Source: Persicaria tinctoria
Lineage: Eukaryota; Streptophyta; Magnoliopsida; Caryophyllales; Polygonaceae
NCBI GenBank assembly: GCA_037127255.1
Contig: JBANSL010000010.1
Span: 31,617,120 to 31,681,119 of the forward strand
DNA: 64,000 bases
Reading direction: 5' to 3'
The notes under the pieces are model-generated. The model saw only the letters and a list, made by a program, of their open reading frames with translations, was not told where the DNA came from and did not search any database. A program made the position numbers and the translations under genes. Below are positions 11,159 to 21,311 of this stretch, piece after piece (positions within the stretch are counted from its first letter, which is position 1; each line of letters starts with the position of its first letter).

Positions 11159-11670
11159 TCACCTGGGTTTGAGCCCCGTTCCCTTAGACGATTCAAGGAA
11201 CATCCTTCTATTCAGCCCCTTCGTCAACAGATCTGTCAAATTCCTCTCGGACTTCACATACTCCAAAGAAATGACACCGGTAGCAATCAACTGTCTCACA
11301 GCTTCATGTCTAATCTGTATGTGTCTCTTCTTACCATTGTAAGTATTGATGTTAGCCACACAAATAGTAGATTGTGAGTCACAATGTAGAGAAATAGTTA
11401 GGGTCTTATGCCCCCACAAAGGTAAGTAAGCCAGTAAGCTTCTCAACCACTCAGCCTCTTAACCAGCTAAATCTAATGCTATGAAATCAGATTCAACGGT
11501 TGATCTAGCAATGCAAGTTTGTTTTTATGACTTCCATGATATAGCACCACCACATAAAGTGAACACATAACCACTAGTGGAGCTAACCTCATAATTGTCA
11601 GTGACCCAGTTTTCATCACAATATCCCTCCAAAGCTTTGGGGAAACCCACATAATGTAAACCCCAATCAA
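11159..11670 (-). pseudogene. C2 RNase H and pol C-terminus, degenerate
   Basis: The minus strand shows, across several frames, [20 protein letters not shown], then HCDSQSTICVANINTY, then QIRHEAVRQLI and VKSERNLTDLLTKGL, the usual order of Copia RNase H and the tail of the polyprotein. Frameshifts and stops near 11450-11740 separate it from RT. It ends in a stop at 11159-11161, after which the C2 3' non-coding tail begins and is soon cut by the LARD LTR. Confidence 0.82.
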
Positions 11671-11740
11671 AGATGCCTTTAAGATATCTCAATAATCTTT
11701 TAAGTGCAATCCAATGCTCACTACTGAGGTTATGAGTATA

Positions 11741-12724
11741 TCAACTGAGTCTACTCACAATATATGCAATATCAGGCCGAGTGTAATTCATCAAAAACAT
11801 TAGACTCCCAATTATTTTAGAATACTCATTTTGGGACACACCATTTCCAAAAATTTTCTTCAATTGCATGCTAGCATCATAAGGAGTTCTAACTAGCACA
11901 ACATCAAATTTATCAAACATTTTCAACATTTTCTCTGCATAATGAGGTTGTAATAAAATGAAGCCATTTTCTTTTCTAGTTACTTTAACTCCTAGAATGA
12001 CATCAACTTCACCCATGTATTTCATCTCAAATTTAGATGACAAAAACTGTTTGGTTGTGTTTATAGCATTTATGTGTGATCCAAATAACAACATATCATC
12101 CACATATAAACATATAATCACACAATCAGCACCAAACCTCTAAGAATAGACACATGCATCAGATCCGTTTACGTCAAATCCAAAGCTTAGGATAGTTGTG
12201 TGAAACTTCTCATACCATTGCTTTAGTGCTTGCTTGAGTCCATACAATGACTTCTTCAGCTTGCACACTTTGTTTTCTTGTTCTGGAACAATGCACCCTG
12301 GAGGTTGTTCCATATAAATTTCCTCATTTAGATCACCATTCAAAATTGCAGTTTTAATATCCATCTCACGAACTAGCATTTTATGGCTAGAAGCCAAAGC
12401 AAACAATGCATGAATGGTAGCAATTTTTGTAACATGAGAATAAGTGTAAAAAAAGTCAATGCAATATCTTTGAGTGAATCCTCTTATAACTAGTCTTGTC
12501 TTGTATCTATCCACTGAGCCATCCACTTTAAGCTTCTTCTTAAATATCCACTTACAACTAATGACTCTATTTCCTTTAGGCATATCCACTAGTTCCCAAG
12601 TGTGATTAGACATAATGGATTCTATCTCACTATTGATAGCATCTTTCCAAAAACTAGCATCTAATGAACTTATTGCCTCATCATTGGTCTTAGGAACATC
12701 TTCTATCATATGAAGACTAATGAA
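11741..12724 (-). pseudogene. C2 reverse transcriptase with one internal stop
   Basis: The Copia RT is readable from WKDAINSEIESIMSNHTWEL through [50 protein letters not shown] and CLYVDDMLLFG, the last being the catalytic YVDD box. An in-frame stop at 12140-12142, just ahead of the YVDD segment, interrupts it; the frame then continues to MNYTRPDIAYIVSRLS at about 11741. Several substitutions in otherwise invariant positions also suggest age. Confidence 0.88.
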
Positions 12725-12859
12725 CATCTCATCTAGTTCATTTAAATCATTAAGTTCAACTAGAAATGCAGTCACAAAATCAGGACCAAAACTAGTTTCC
12801 GTCCTACGCCTTTTACTTTTCCTAGGTTTATCATGATCAGCATGAGCATTAGGCACAAG

Positions 12860-13738
12860 AGTATTAGGCATGGATGAAGATGCATCATGAGATGAAGAAT
12901 CATTAGCAGGCAATACAGATTTCTTTAAAGGAAACACATGCTCAAAGAAAATAGCATCACAATATTCACACAAGGTACGATCACTCAAACACATAAAGCG
13001 ATATGCAGCACTATTTTCAGCATAACCAATCAGAATTGCATCAAAGGTCTTAGATCTAATAATATCAACTTTAAACAAAGGTAACCCCACCTTAGCTAGA
13101 CACCCCCACACTTTCAAGAATTTCATATTAGACAGATGCCCTTTCCAACGGTCATAAGGTATTTTGTCAAGGTTCTTGTGAGGTACCTTATTCAAAATGT
13201 GATTAGAGGACAAGATAGCTCCCCCCACATATTATCAGGCAAACCAGAACTAAAAAGCATATCATTAATCATTTCTTTTAAAGTTTTGTTTTTCCTTTTA
13301 GCAATACCATTTTGTTGTGGGCAATAGAGAGCTGTAAATTTATGAATAATGCCATTTTGTTCACAGAATTCTCCCAAAGAATGAGTGACATATTCACCGC
13401 CTCTATCAGATCTAAGCCTTTTAATTTTGCGATTCAATTGGTTTTCTACTTCAGCTTTATACACATAAAAACATGCTTTCTGCTTCATCTTTAGACCTAA
13501 GCAAGTATACCTCGGTATATCTAGAATGGTCATCCACAAATGTTATATAGTAGCGCTTTCCACCTCTACTTTCCGTGTTCTTAAAATCAACCAAATCAGA
13601 ATGGACTAACTTCAAGAATTCAGTTGTCATCTCTAACACCGTTTTAAAAGGTTGTTTATGAAATTTGGCCTCAACACATATTTCACATTTGCTATGGTCA
13701 TATTTGGATAGGCTAGGAATCAAACCCATATCATGCAA
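12860..13738 (-). pseudogene. C2 integrase, frameshifted
   Basis: Readable parts are CEICVEAKFHKQPF (CxxC of the zinc-binding end), LVHSDLVDFK with the first catalytic Asp, YITFVDDHSRYTEVYLL, RSDRGGEYVTH with the second Asp, and CPQQNGIAKRKNKTLKEM with the Glu motif, followed by the C-terminal WGCLAKVGLP region. At least two frame changes occur (about 13460-13540 and 13190-13230). The product would join element cDNA to chromosomal DNA in the nucleus. Confidence 0.85.
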
Positions 13739-13891
13739 TCAACATACAGATTTCGCATTCACATGCCATAGTCTAGCATGCCATAAATCAACAGACTCAA
13801 CAATATAAGCAGAAGTAGAAGCATTCTCATTATTCTTAATCATGGTCTCAAGCACATACAGAAAATCAGCCATATAAGCCTTCCCTACAAA

Positions 13892-15302
13892 TTATCCATT
13901 TTTGGTTAAAACCATTTTACCAGCATCAGTCACTTGCTTAATTCCAGTTATCTCAAGCAAACCATATGAAATCAAGTCTCGGCGCAGAGAAGGAACATAA
14001 AACACATTCACTAGGGTAAGAGACTTCCCTAAGGTGAACTTGAGTGTAACCTTCCCCTTGCCAAGCACTCGAGAGATGCTCGAGTTGCCCATATAGACCT
14101 GGTCGATGTCTCTAGCATCCTCGAACTCAGAAAATAGGTCCTTATTGGCACAAAAGTGTCAAGTAGCTCCGCTGTCCAGGAGCCAATCGACATGGCCACC
14201 CTCATGGTTGACTTCAGTGATCATTGCTATCAGCTGGTTGTTGTCCTGGACAACGTTGGCTTGCTGCTGGGCTGGAGCTGCGGGCTTGTTCTGCTGTTGT
14301 CCTCGGTTCTGAATATCAGCCCGATTGCGACACTGCCAAGCCTTATGGCCTGTCTTGCCACAAACGTAGCAGCCGATTTCAGTCCCTCCTTGTTTCTGCT
14401 GCTTGTCTGGTTCATTGCTAGACTTCTTGAACTTCTGGCTCTTCTTTGGTTTCATGTTTGGCTTAGAACCTCCAGGCTTGTTTCCTTGCTTGGACCTATC
14501 AGATTTCACAGAGGACTCAACCAAATTAGCTTTCACAGAATCAGCAGAATTTGGTTTTAGGTTTGTCCTTGAGGCAATTTGCCTCTTCGATCTTCATGTG
14601 ACCGACGAGCTCTTCCAGTGTAAGGTCCTTCTTCTTGGGCTTCAGGTGATTGTGGTAACCAGCCCATGAGTCAGACAACTTTTCGATCAGGAAATTTGCC
14701 TGCAGGACCTCACACATCTTCATACCCTTGGAGAGGATGTCAACCACTAGGTTCTCATACTCGTGCACTTGGTCCATGATTGGTTTATCATCGACCATCT
14801 TGAACTGCATAAACTTTCCACAAGCGTATTTCTTTTTCCCTGCATCACCAGCCCCATATTTCTTCTCCAGCAGATCCCAAATAAATTTAGCAGATTTATG
14901 AACAGAGATCAGATCAAATATGGGGTTCGAGACATGGCTGTGAAGATGGCCTCGCATAGTTTTATTGTCGGACTCATACTGTTTTGCTCGTGCGAGGTCA
15001 TCATCAGTAACTTGCTTACCCTTCTCGACAGCATCTGCATCATCGTCGATGACGACGTTCTTACCCTTAGCGTTTGCAGCGGTGCCGACATTAGCAAGAG
15101 CGCCGGAGACGGAGGTGGAACAAGCGGTTGCAGCAACAACATGAGCATCTTAAAGGAGGACGTAATCGACCTCCAATTGCTCGAAAATGATGAGCATCTT
15201 TTGCGACCATCTCTTGTAGTTGGTCCCGTCCAGCGACTCTAATTTGGTGAGATATAACAGCGGTTTGAAGAACTGAAACGCCATTGCAGAAACAAACGAC
15301 AT
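13892..15302 (-). pseudogene. C2 gag and protease, broken
   Basis: The frame starts MSFVSAMAFQFFKPLLYL at 15302 and continues LESLDGTNYKRWSQKM, a Copia gag of the UBN2 type with FIWDLLEKKYG and the long ENLVVDIL region. An in-frame TAA lies at 15150-15152 and a frameshift near 14540-14560. A CCHC knuckle, CYVCGKTGHKAWQC, then leads into the protease motif WLLDSGAT. A further frame change precedes the protease C-terminal part (VNVFYVPSLRRDLISYG, to 13892). The start codon sits only 14 bases from the LTR because the leader is missing. Confidence 0.85.
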
Positions 15303-15315
15303 TTTGCTTCTAAAT

Positions 15316-15970
15316 TGTTGGTGCGAAAGCGAATGTCGACCTCAATTTATGTGGAAAAACCGCTTGAAAGAAATCTGTAAAACCCATGTTTGAAAGTGTT
15401 TTAAGGTTGTGGCGTGGTGTAAAGAGAGCCACTGCCTTAGAAGCGAAATCGCCCCGACATAGTGGTGCAGATCGGCTACTAGCGTCGCCCCCCCAAGGAT
15501 ACACAACGAACTTCTCGAGCGTGCACCCGCCGTTGAAGTATGGAACCACTCAGGACTCGGAACAGTTACTGAAGAGGAGAGGAGAGAAGAGAACGTGTGT
15601 GAAAAACTGGAAGTGCTCTTTGGTTTTTAAAACAGAAGAAGAGACGCTCCACTCGCTGAGATCTTGGAGAAATCAGAAACCGTTTTTAAAAAAATGGATA
15701 AGGATTGAATTAGTTAAAACTCTAATTCAACCTTATCGGAGACCATTTATTTGATAAAAACTAAAACCCGACCAGCACCTCACCCCGCACGTGTTACAGA
15801 TCGGCGTTGGTGGTGGTGGTGCGCGCGTGTGGGACTCCTATCCCAATTCTTAATAGCCCCTTCAAAACTCCCATTTAAAAACAACCGCTCAACTCCTTTT
15901 ACAATCAATGTGGGACAAGGAAGTCCAAAAGCTAAGTTTAAAACCCCCCAATTGAACATTACTCCCAACA
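15316..15970 (-). repeat. 5' LTR of Copia C2
   Basis: It matches 2945-3615 and begins TGTTGGGAGTAATG on the minus strand at 15970. Its inner end CACCAACA is followed directly by AATTTAGAAGC and the gag ATG; no TGGTATCAGAGC primer site is present, which is abnormal for the family. Confidence 0.9.
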
Positions 15971-16008
15971 AGTAATGCTTAAGGATAAACAAGGAAATGA
16001 TTGAAAAG

Positions 16009-16578
16009 ACAACACCAAAAGAGGATCTAAATGTAACCACCCGTCTTTCGCCTCAATCAATCTTCTTCAATATGAATGGAAGCGCTCTCCCATCCTGCAC
16101 GATCCATCGTCATTTCCTCTACAAGGTCAACATGAGCAAAATCTTGTCTGATAATTCCTCTCCTTGTCTTTTTTGGCCACCCTCTACAATGTCTAACCCT
16201 CTCGATTGCAAGAGATTTATATCTACAGATGGGTGCACTCAGATCTTTTCTCTAAACATTATCAAATCATTGGCGTCTCGATTGGCGGAGGATGTCCTTA
16301 ATATTGGCCACTCCCATCTTTTCGTGAATAACTTGATTTCTAATCCTGCCTAGTTTGGTGTTCTAACACATTCATCTTAGCATTCTCATCTCTTGCCACC
16401 ATAACCATCTACTCTTGTACCTTCGTGGTCACCCAATAGTCTGCACCATACAACAAGGCAAGTTTTACTATTGTCCTGTAGAATTTACCTTTGAGTTTTA
16501 GAGATACTTTCCTATCGCATAAGACTTCTAAAGCCACCCTCCATTTTTGCCACCCTACTTGGATTTGAGGCTTGATAT
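16009..16578 (-). pseudogene. RTE-type LINE, C-terminal reverse transcriptase remnant
   Basis: On the minus strand, DIKPQIQVGWQKWRVALE, VLCDRKVSLKLKGKFYRT and IVKLALLYGADYW form the conserved end of plant RTE-clade LINE polyproteins. Further down come the eroded equivalents of EMRMLRWMC and, in another frame, GWPKKTRRGIIRQDF and MTMDRAGWESA. Many stops show it is an old dead copy. C2 inserted immediately downstream of it. Confidence 0.8.
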
Positions 16579-16635
16579 CTTAAAAGATATCACCCTTAAA
16601 TAAATAATAATATTATGTCTATTTTATTTTCTGAA

Positions 16636-16822
16636 CACGACTTTTACTATTTATACAAGTTTTCTTATGATGATAAAACTATATATAAAATATTAGTATT
16701 TTACACAAAAAATATAATTTCATATTTATTACAATATAAGTATTAAATTCTATATAAAAAGTTAAAATTTTATATAGTTTTTATCATTCTAAGAAAACAT
16801 ACATGAATAATAAAAGTTACGC
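16636..16822. repeat. MITE-like foldback, AT-rich
   Basis: The left arm (acttttactatttatac, then gttttcttatgatgataaaa) and the right arm (ttatcattctaagaaaac, then tgaataataaaagt) are imperfect inverted repeats of about 55 bp around an AT-rich core. No clear terminal signature or duplication was identified, so the family is uncertain. Confidence 0.5.
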
Positions 16823-17385
16823 TAACATGAGCGTAATTTGTATACGAGTTTAGCATTTATCAAGTTCATATTATTTTGTGTTCAAAGGTGACACTTCATA
16901 TTATCTAGAGCCAATTTTTCTAAATTTTGTCATTCTTATCCTTCTGTTTGTCTATCTATCTATCTACACACACTAAAGTCGATGCATAGTATCCTACGTG
17001 GCATCCTATGGTGGATTCTAAAAAAAAATTTCTCCCATAAAAAAACATATTAAAATAACATGTTGTCATAATTTACGGAAAGTCATCACAAGTCATATTA
17101 TATCTATATATTTTTTTATTTCATTAATAAAAATATAAATGAAAACTATTTTGTAGCTGCATTTATCAAAAATATTTTTACTTAAAATTCAAGAGCTTCC
17201 CCATTCCGAAGGTTTGGAGAATCAATTAGATTTAGAAAATTCTACCAATTTATGGAAGTTTTTATATTTTTTCTGCTGCTTTTCTATTTTAGATAATAAT
17301 ATGAAAATTTTATTGGATAAAAAAATTGCTTAAAATTATCTAAAATTTTATAATCTCTAAAATGGCAAAATCGTTGAAGATGATG
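16823..17385. other. AT-rich spacer without recognisable gene
   Basis: Nothing coding is seen. A (TCTA)n microsatellite lies near 16942-16963 and a poly-A run near 17022-17030. Confidence 0.5.
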
Positions 17386-17997
17386 TTAGAGCATCTCCCA
17401 TGGTGAGCCGAAAAATAGGTTTTGGCCTAATTTTGCTCCCACCGTAGGCCAAAACCTATTTTAGTCTTTTTATTTTTGGCCTATTTCCAAAACAAATGCT
17501 AAATTTGGCTTTCTCTTTTGGAAGGCCAAATGCTATTTGTTTATTTATTTTTAAGTGTTTAATATTTATGTAAATCTATAAATAATACAATTATAAATCT
17601 ATATATTATATAGTTATGATTTTTAATTAAAAATAAAAGTTGTAGTATTGTAAAGATATTTAAGATTTCTTCGACATGAACATAATATTTGACATATTTA
17701 AATTATCATTGCATAAATAATATTTTTAGAAAATGACATTAATCTTTTTTATTATAGATTCATAAAGATTATAATAAAAAAATAAATATTATGTTACTTA
17801 ATGTACTAAAGATATAATCGATTGATGGAAATGAGATGTGGAAGTTCTAAATTATATTAGTATTTATAGGAAATTTAGCCTGCCAAAACCGACATACAGT
17901 GGGAATAACAAAACCGAATAATAGAACAAAAGAGAATATTCTCTTTTGTTAGGCTATTTCTCTTAGTCATAATAACTTACGGGGGAAGATGCTCTAA
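17386..17997. mobile_element. MITE with TTAGAGCATCTCCC terminal inverted repeats
   Basis: The left end TTAGAGCATCTCCC and right end GGGAAGATGCTCTAA are near-perfect inverted repeats; GAGCATCTCC-type ends occur in abundant plant MITEs. Near the left end the words AGGTTTTGGCCTA and TAGGCCAAAACCT make a hairpin. There is no open frame. A TA or TTA/TAA target is possible but ambiguous because it overlaps the palindromic end, so the superfamily is left open. Confidence 0.65.
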
Positions 17998-18633
17998 GAT
18001 CTCTGATTTTAGTATTGTTATTCCTTCCAACTGTTCAATCCCCACTTGTCTCAAGTTGTGGACTTGTGGAATTACCTCTCATATCAAAAGATTCAGAGCT
18101 CATTATATAGTCGTTTAAAATGAATTTTTTTTATACCAATCAAATTAGAGTTTGGCTAGTGAATGTCAAACTCGGAGGAGGTGCCGGTGTTTGGCCGAAC
18201 ACCGTTCCCCTGGTCTCCATCGAACTAAAGTAAAACAGAAATTTAAAATAAATTTTTTTAATAGACTATACTAAGTACAAAATTTATTTAATAGATTATA
18301 CTAAGTAGATGATAACATATGCAACACTTTTTTTTTTATTTAGTAAGAATGTGAGATATACCTGAATCTCGATGAAAACATATAATCTATGCTTGAATTG
18401 AATCAATATCTTTGGCCATCTACAATAGGCACTAGTGTGGCCTAGAGGATCTCCATTCTCCTCTCTCACCGGCCTCAACTGTCTGCTATTCTCCCGCATA
18501 GTTGCAAATTGTAAAAATCCCTAAATGCAATTTAATCATCTAGACAATTGCCGTTCATATGGAAACACCCTAAATTTCAATTATCGAAGATGACATTTTT
18601 GTCAAGAGTCAATCTATCCCTAAATTATCCGAG
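17998..18633. other. Spacer with a possible orphan exon on the minus strand
   Basis: Mostly AT-rich. On the minus strand an ATG at 18499 starts MRENSRQLRPVREENGDPL and stays open to a CAG/GTATAT splice-donor-like site near 18358-18363. I do not recognise the peptide; it could be a first exon of a dead host gene or chance. The words TTAATAGA(C/T)TATACTAAGTA occur twice near 18258-18308 as a short tandem repeat. Confidence 0.3.
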
Positions 18634-18638
18634 ATCTC

Positions 18639-19021
18639 TGTAATAACGAGAATGATAAAAGCAAAGAAAGACACAGAGATTTACGTGTTTCGGCAACAGT
18701 GTGCTACCTATGTCAACATGCAGAGAACCAATTTTGTATTAGAGGATACGAAAACAGATTAAGGTTACAAGAGGTCGGCGTTTCATGAGTATATGAAGAG
18801 ACTCATAAAACCTTAAACATACAATGAACTGAAAGCCCAAAACAGACAGATGATAGGCCCGTTTACAATAAACATTACATACCGTAAAGGCGGGGTGGCG
18901 CTGCCCTCTAGCCCCCAGCCAGGGGCGACGCACCCCTGGACCCCCGACTCGCTAACCTCGGCAGTTCTCCCCGGATCACCCGATGTGTCGCCGGTCAACA
19001 ATGATTCAAGGCACATTAACA
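18639..19021 (-). repeat. 3' LTR of Copia C4
   Basis: The minus strand runs TGTTAATGTGCCTTGAATCA to CTCGTTATTACA, about 383 bp. It includes a GC-rich block (about 18890-18985) with short palindromic words such as CCAGCCAGGGGCG. The adjoining minus-strand AAGATGAAGATT (19022-19033) is a weak polypurine tract. Confidence 0.88.
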
Positions 19022-19818
19022 AATCTTCATCTTGACTTGAATCCTCTCAGAAACAGATGCACCCATGACTGCCCCGCAGGGCAACCCAGAAGGATTATCA
19101 GCTGTTCCCACCTTCTTCACCCCAATTCTCTTCTCATTCCTCAGAAAATGGTACCTGACATCAATGTGCTTTGTCTTCTCATGATGGACTTGAACCTTTG
19201 TTAAGCATATTGCACTTAAGCTATCGCAATACACTAAAGCTTGATCCTGATGTAGGCCTAGATCATTGACCAAGCCCTTAAGCCAGATTCCCCCCTTAGG
19301 AGCTTCTGTCAACGCCATGTACTCTGCCTATGTGGGAGACAAAGTGACTGTAGGTTGTATAGTTGCTTTCCAACTCACCACAGAACTTCCAGGAGTGAAA
19401 ACATAACCAGTCATCGATCTCCTACTCTCCACATCGCCAGCATAATCAAAGGCTGAAAAACCAGCAACCAAGCTCTCAATATCATTCCCAAAGCACAATC
19501 CAACATCAGTACTTCCTCTGAGGTAATTGGAGATCCTCTTCACAACTTGCCAATGCTCCTTCCCATGAGGAACCATAAAGCGACTTACCAACTAATAGCA
19601 AATGCTAGATCTGGTCGAGTGCAGACCATAACATACATAAGACTCCCAACTGCACTAGCATAATGGACTCTAGACATGTACTCCTTCTCCTCCTCAGTCT
19701 GAAGTGTGTACATTAGCCTTCCTGCTTCAGTACGCAAAGACTGCATCATGATCTGCAATAGACTGAAAGAATTTTTTCCAGTAAACTTGTAGATCTTCAA
19801 CACAGAACCAGACATCAT
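19022..19818 (-). pseudogene. C4 gag-RT fusion and RNase H remnant
   Basis: The frame starts MMSGSVLKIYKFTGKNSFSL, the usual beginning of a Copia gag, and passes without a break at about residues 26-30 into RTEAGRLMYTLQTEEEKEYM and AVGSLMYVMVCTRPDLAFAI, the end of the RT domain. A stop at 19585 follows, then RNase H continues in another frame (VSRFMVPHGKEHWQVVKRI, LVYCDSLSAICLTKVQVHHE, KTKHIDVRYHFLR). All of gag C-terminus, protease, integrase and the RT catalytic core are missing. The in-frame junction is a deletion, not a splice site. Confidence 0.82.
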
Positions 19819-19841
19819 TCTCGGCGGAAATCAACAACCAA

Positions 19842-19853
19842 GCTTTGATACTA
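19842..19853 (-). other. Mutated primer binding site of C4
   Basis: The minus strand reads TAGTATCAAAGC, differing at two positions from the initiator tRNA-Met site TGGTATCAGAGC. It lies next to the inner LTR end (19857). Confidence 0.75.
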
Positions 19854-19856
19854 ATT

Positions 19857-20251
19857 TGTTATAATGAGAATGATAAAAGCGAAGAAAGACACAGAGATTT
19901 ACGTGGTTCAGCAACGGTGTGTTACCTACGTCCACGGGCAGAGAACCAGTTTTGTATTAGAGGAGACGAAAACAGATTAGGGTTACAAGAGGTCGACGTT
20001 TCATGAGTAGATGAAGAGACTCATAAAACCCTAAACAGACAATGGACTGAAAGCCCAAAACATACAGACAATAGGCTCGTTTAAAATAAACATTGCATAC
20101 CGTAAAGGTGGGAGGGCACTGCCCCCTAGCCCCCGCCAGGGGCGCGTCGCCCCTTGGACCCCCGACTCACTGATCAGTCACTGTCAGGGCGCTCCGCCCT
20201 CTGGACCTCCTGATGTGTCGCCAGTCAACGATGATTCAAGGCACATTAACA
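19857..20251 (-). repeat. 5' LTR of Copia C4
   Basis: A 395-bp copy of 18639-19021 with scattered substitutions and an extra short GC-rich segment (about 20181-20200). Confidence 0.88.
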
Positions 20252-20315
20252 ATCTCCAATCTTGTCGCTATTAAATCCATCTAGAGTCGCTCCCGAGTAC
20301 GTTTCCTTTGCTAAT

Positions 20316-20468
20316 TGTAAAGAATATAATTTGAGGGAAAAATATAGTTTTTTTATTCACAACCCCAAGAATATATAGACAATACATAGGAGGAGAAAAG
20401 ACCTCAAAACCCTAATTAGATAGATTACAACCATAATTAGATATATACAAATCTATCCTAAAATATCA
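20316..20468 (-). repeat. 3' LTR of Copia C3 (short LTR)
   Basis: The minus strand starts TGATATTTTAGGATAGATTT and ends ATTCTTTACA, only about 153 bp. It has the typical short-LTR Copia layout with ATATATTCTTGG after a CTATGTATTG phrase, a plausible TATA region. The partner 5' LTR is not in the window. Confidence 0.75.
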
Positions 20469-20483
20469 TTAATAGCCCCCGAC
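20469..20483 (-). other. Polypurine tract of C3
   Basis: The minus strand reads GTCGGGGGCTATTAA directly before the LTR start TGATATT. A G-run followed by TATTAA is common in this group of plant Copia elements. Confidence 0.65.
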
Positions 20484-20487
20484 AAGC

Positions 20488-21311
20488 TCATGGTGGATGA
20501 ACCAAGAGCTTGGAACGAAGCTGCTGAAAATGAGCAGTGCCCACAGCCTTGGTGAAAATGTCAGCGATTTGATCCGAAGAGCGAACATGACGACCAATAA
20601 GATCACCTTCCTGGACCTGGTCACGAACAAAATGGTAATCTAACTTGATGTGTTTAGACCGTTGTTGAAGAATCGAATTTGCAGTCAAGAAGGTGGCACT
20701 GAGATTGTCACATAAGATGATTGGAGGATGATGAACATGAACATACATCTCACGAAGGAGTTCCTGTAACCAGATGAGTTCTGCAGCGGCAAGCGCAACC
20801 GCCCGGTACTCGGCTTCTGTACTGGAGCGAGCAACCACCTTTTGTTTGCGAGATGTCCAACTAATAAGATTGCCGCCGAAATACAAGGAGAAGCCATGCT
20901 GAGATTTGCAGTCGTTAGAATCAGAAGCCCAGCCGACGTCGCTGTAGGTGATGAGCCGATTGTCACAGGCAGGACGAATCACCAAACCATAGTCAATCGT
21001 ACCCTTAAGGTAGCGAAGGATACGCTTGACAACAGACCAGTGAAGATCAGTGGGTTGGTGCATAAACTGACAGACTCTGTTACAACGTACGAGATCTCAG
21101 GACGAGTGATCGTGCAATACTGAAGAGAACCAACAATGCTTCTATAGAGATGAGGATCGGACACAGGGTCACCTTTTTGAACCAAGCAGGAGCCAGGCTC
21201 GGCAGAAGAGGCGATAGACCACGCCTCTGACATCTTGCTACGGTCCAGGATATCACAAATGTACTTCTTTTGAGAGAGAAGCAATCGGTCAGAAGAACGA
21301 ATGACTTCAAT
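20488..21311 (-). pseudogene. C3 RT C-terminus and RNase H (left half of split Copia)
   Basis: Beginning at the G1 insertion point, the minus strand reads EVIRSSDRLLLSQKKYICDI, then VSDPHLYRSIVGSLQYCTIT and RPEISYVV. A frameshift follows near 21070 and RNase H continues without a break: MHQPTDLHWSVVKRILRYL, TYSDVGWASDSNDCKSQHGF, ARSSTEAEYRAVALAAAELI, CDNLSATFLTANSIL and DYHFVRDQVQ, with a stop at 20488. The catalytic half of the same RT lies at 51979-52507, about 30 kb away. TCAAT at 21307-21311 is one copy of the G1 target duplication. Confidence 0.9.

Larger units (their letters stand above)
2945..15970 (-). mobile_element. Copia element C2, degenerate, split by a LARD solo LTR
   Basis: Two LTRs (2945-3615 and 15316-15970) flank a minus-strand gag-pol, and the outer flanks carry the same five bases, AGTAA (2940-2944 and 15971-15975), so the element inserted here as a unit. 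The downstream non-coding tail (3627-3916 and 10923-11158) is interrupted by the solo LTR at 3917-10917; it contains the phrase AGTGAACGAATCTTGAAC twice. The coding part has several nonsense and frameshift lesions and the canonical primer site is missing, so C2 cannot move by itself. Confidence 0.9.
18639..20251 (-). mobile_element. Copia C4, internally deleted miniature element
   Basis: Two similar LTRs (18639-19021 and 19857-20251) flank only about 835 bp of internal sequence, and ATCTC borders both sides (18634-18638 and 20252-20256). What remains is a primer site, the gag start fused to the RT end, and RNase H. It needs proteins from a full-length relative to move. Confidence 0.9.

Noticed and set aside
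16940..17060. Helitron 5' end near the TCTA repeat (ACACACTAAAGTCG)
   Set aside because: No matching CTRR end with a hairpin was found downstream, so the boundary cannot be supported.
20842..21123. Plus-strand frame opposite C3 RNase H
   Set aside because: It is the antisense shadow of a well-preserved RNase H domain.
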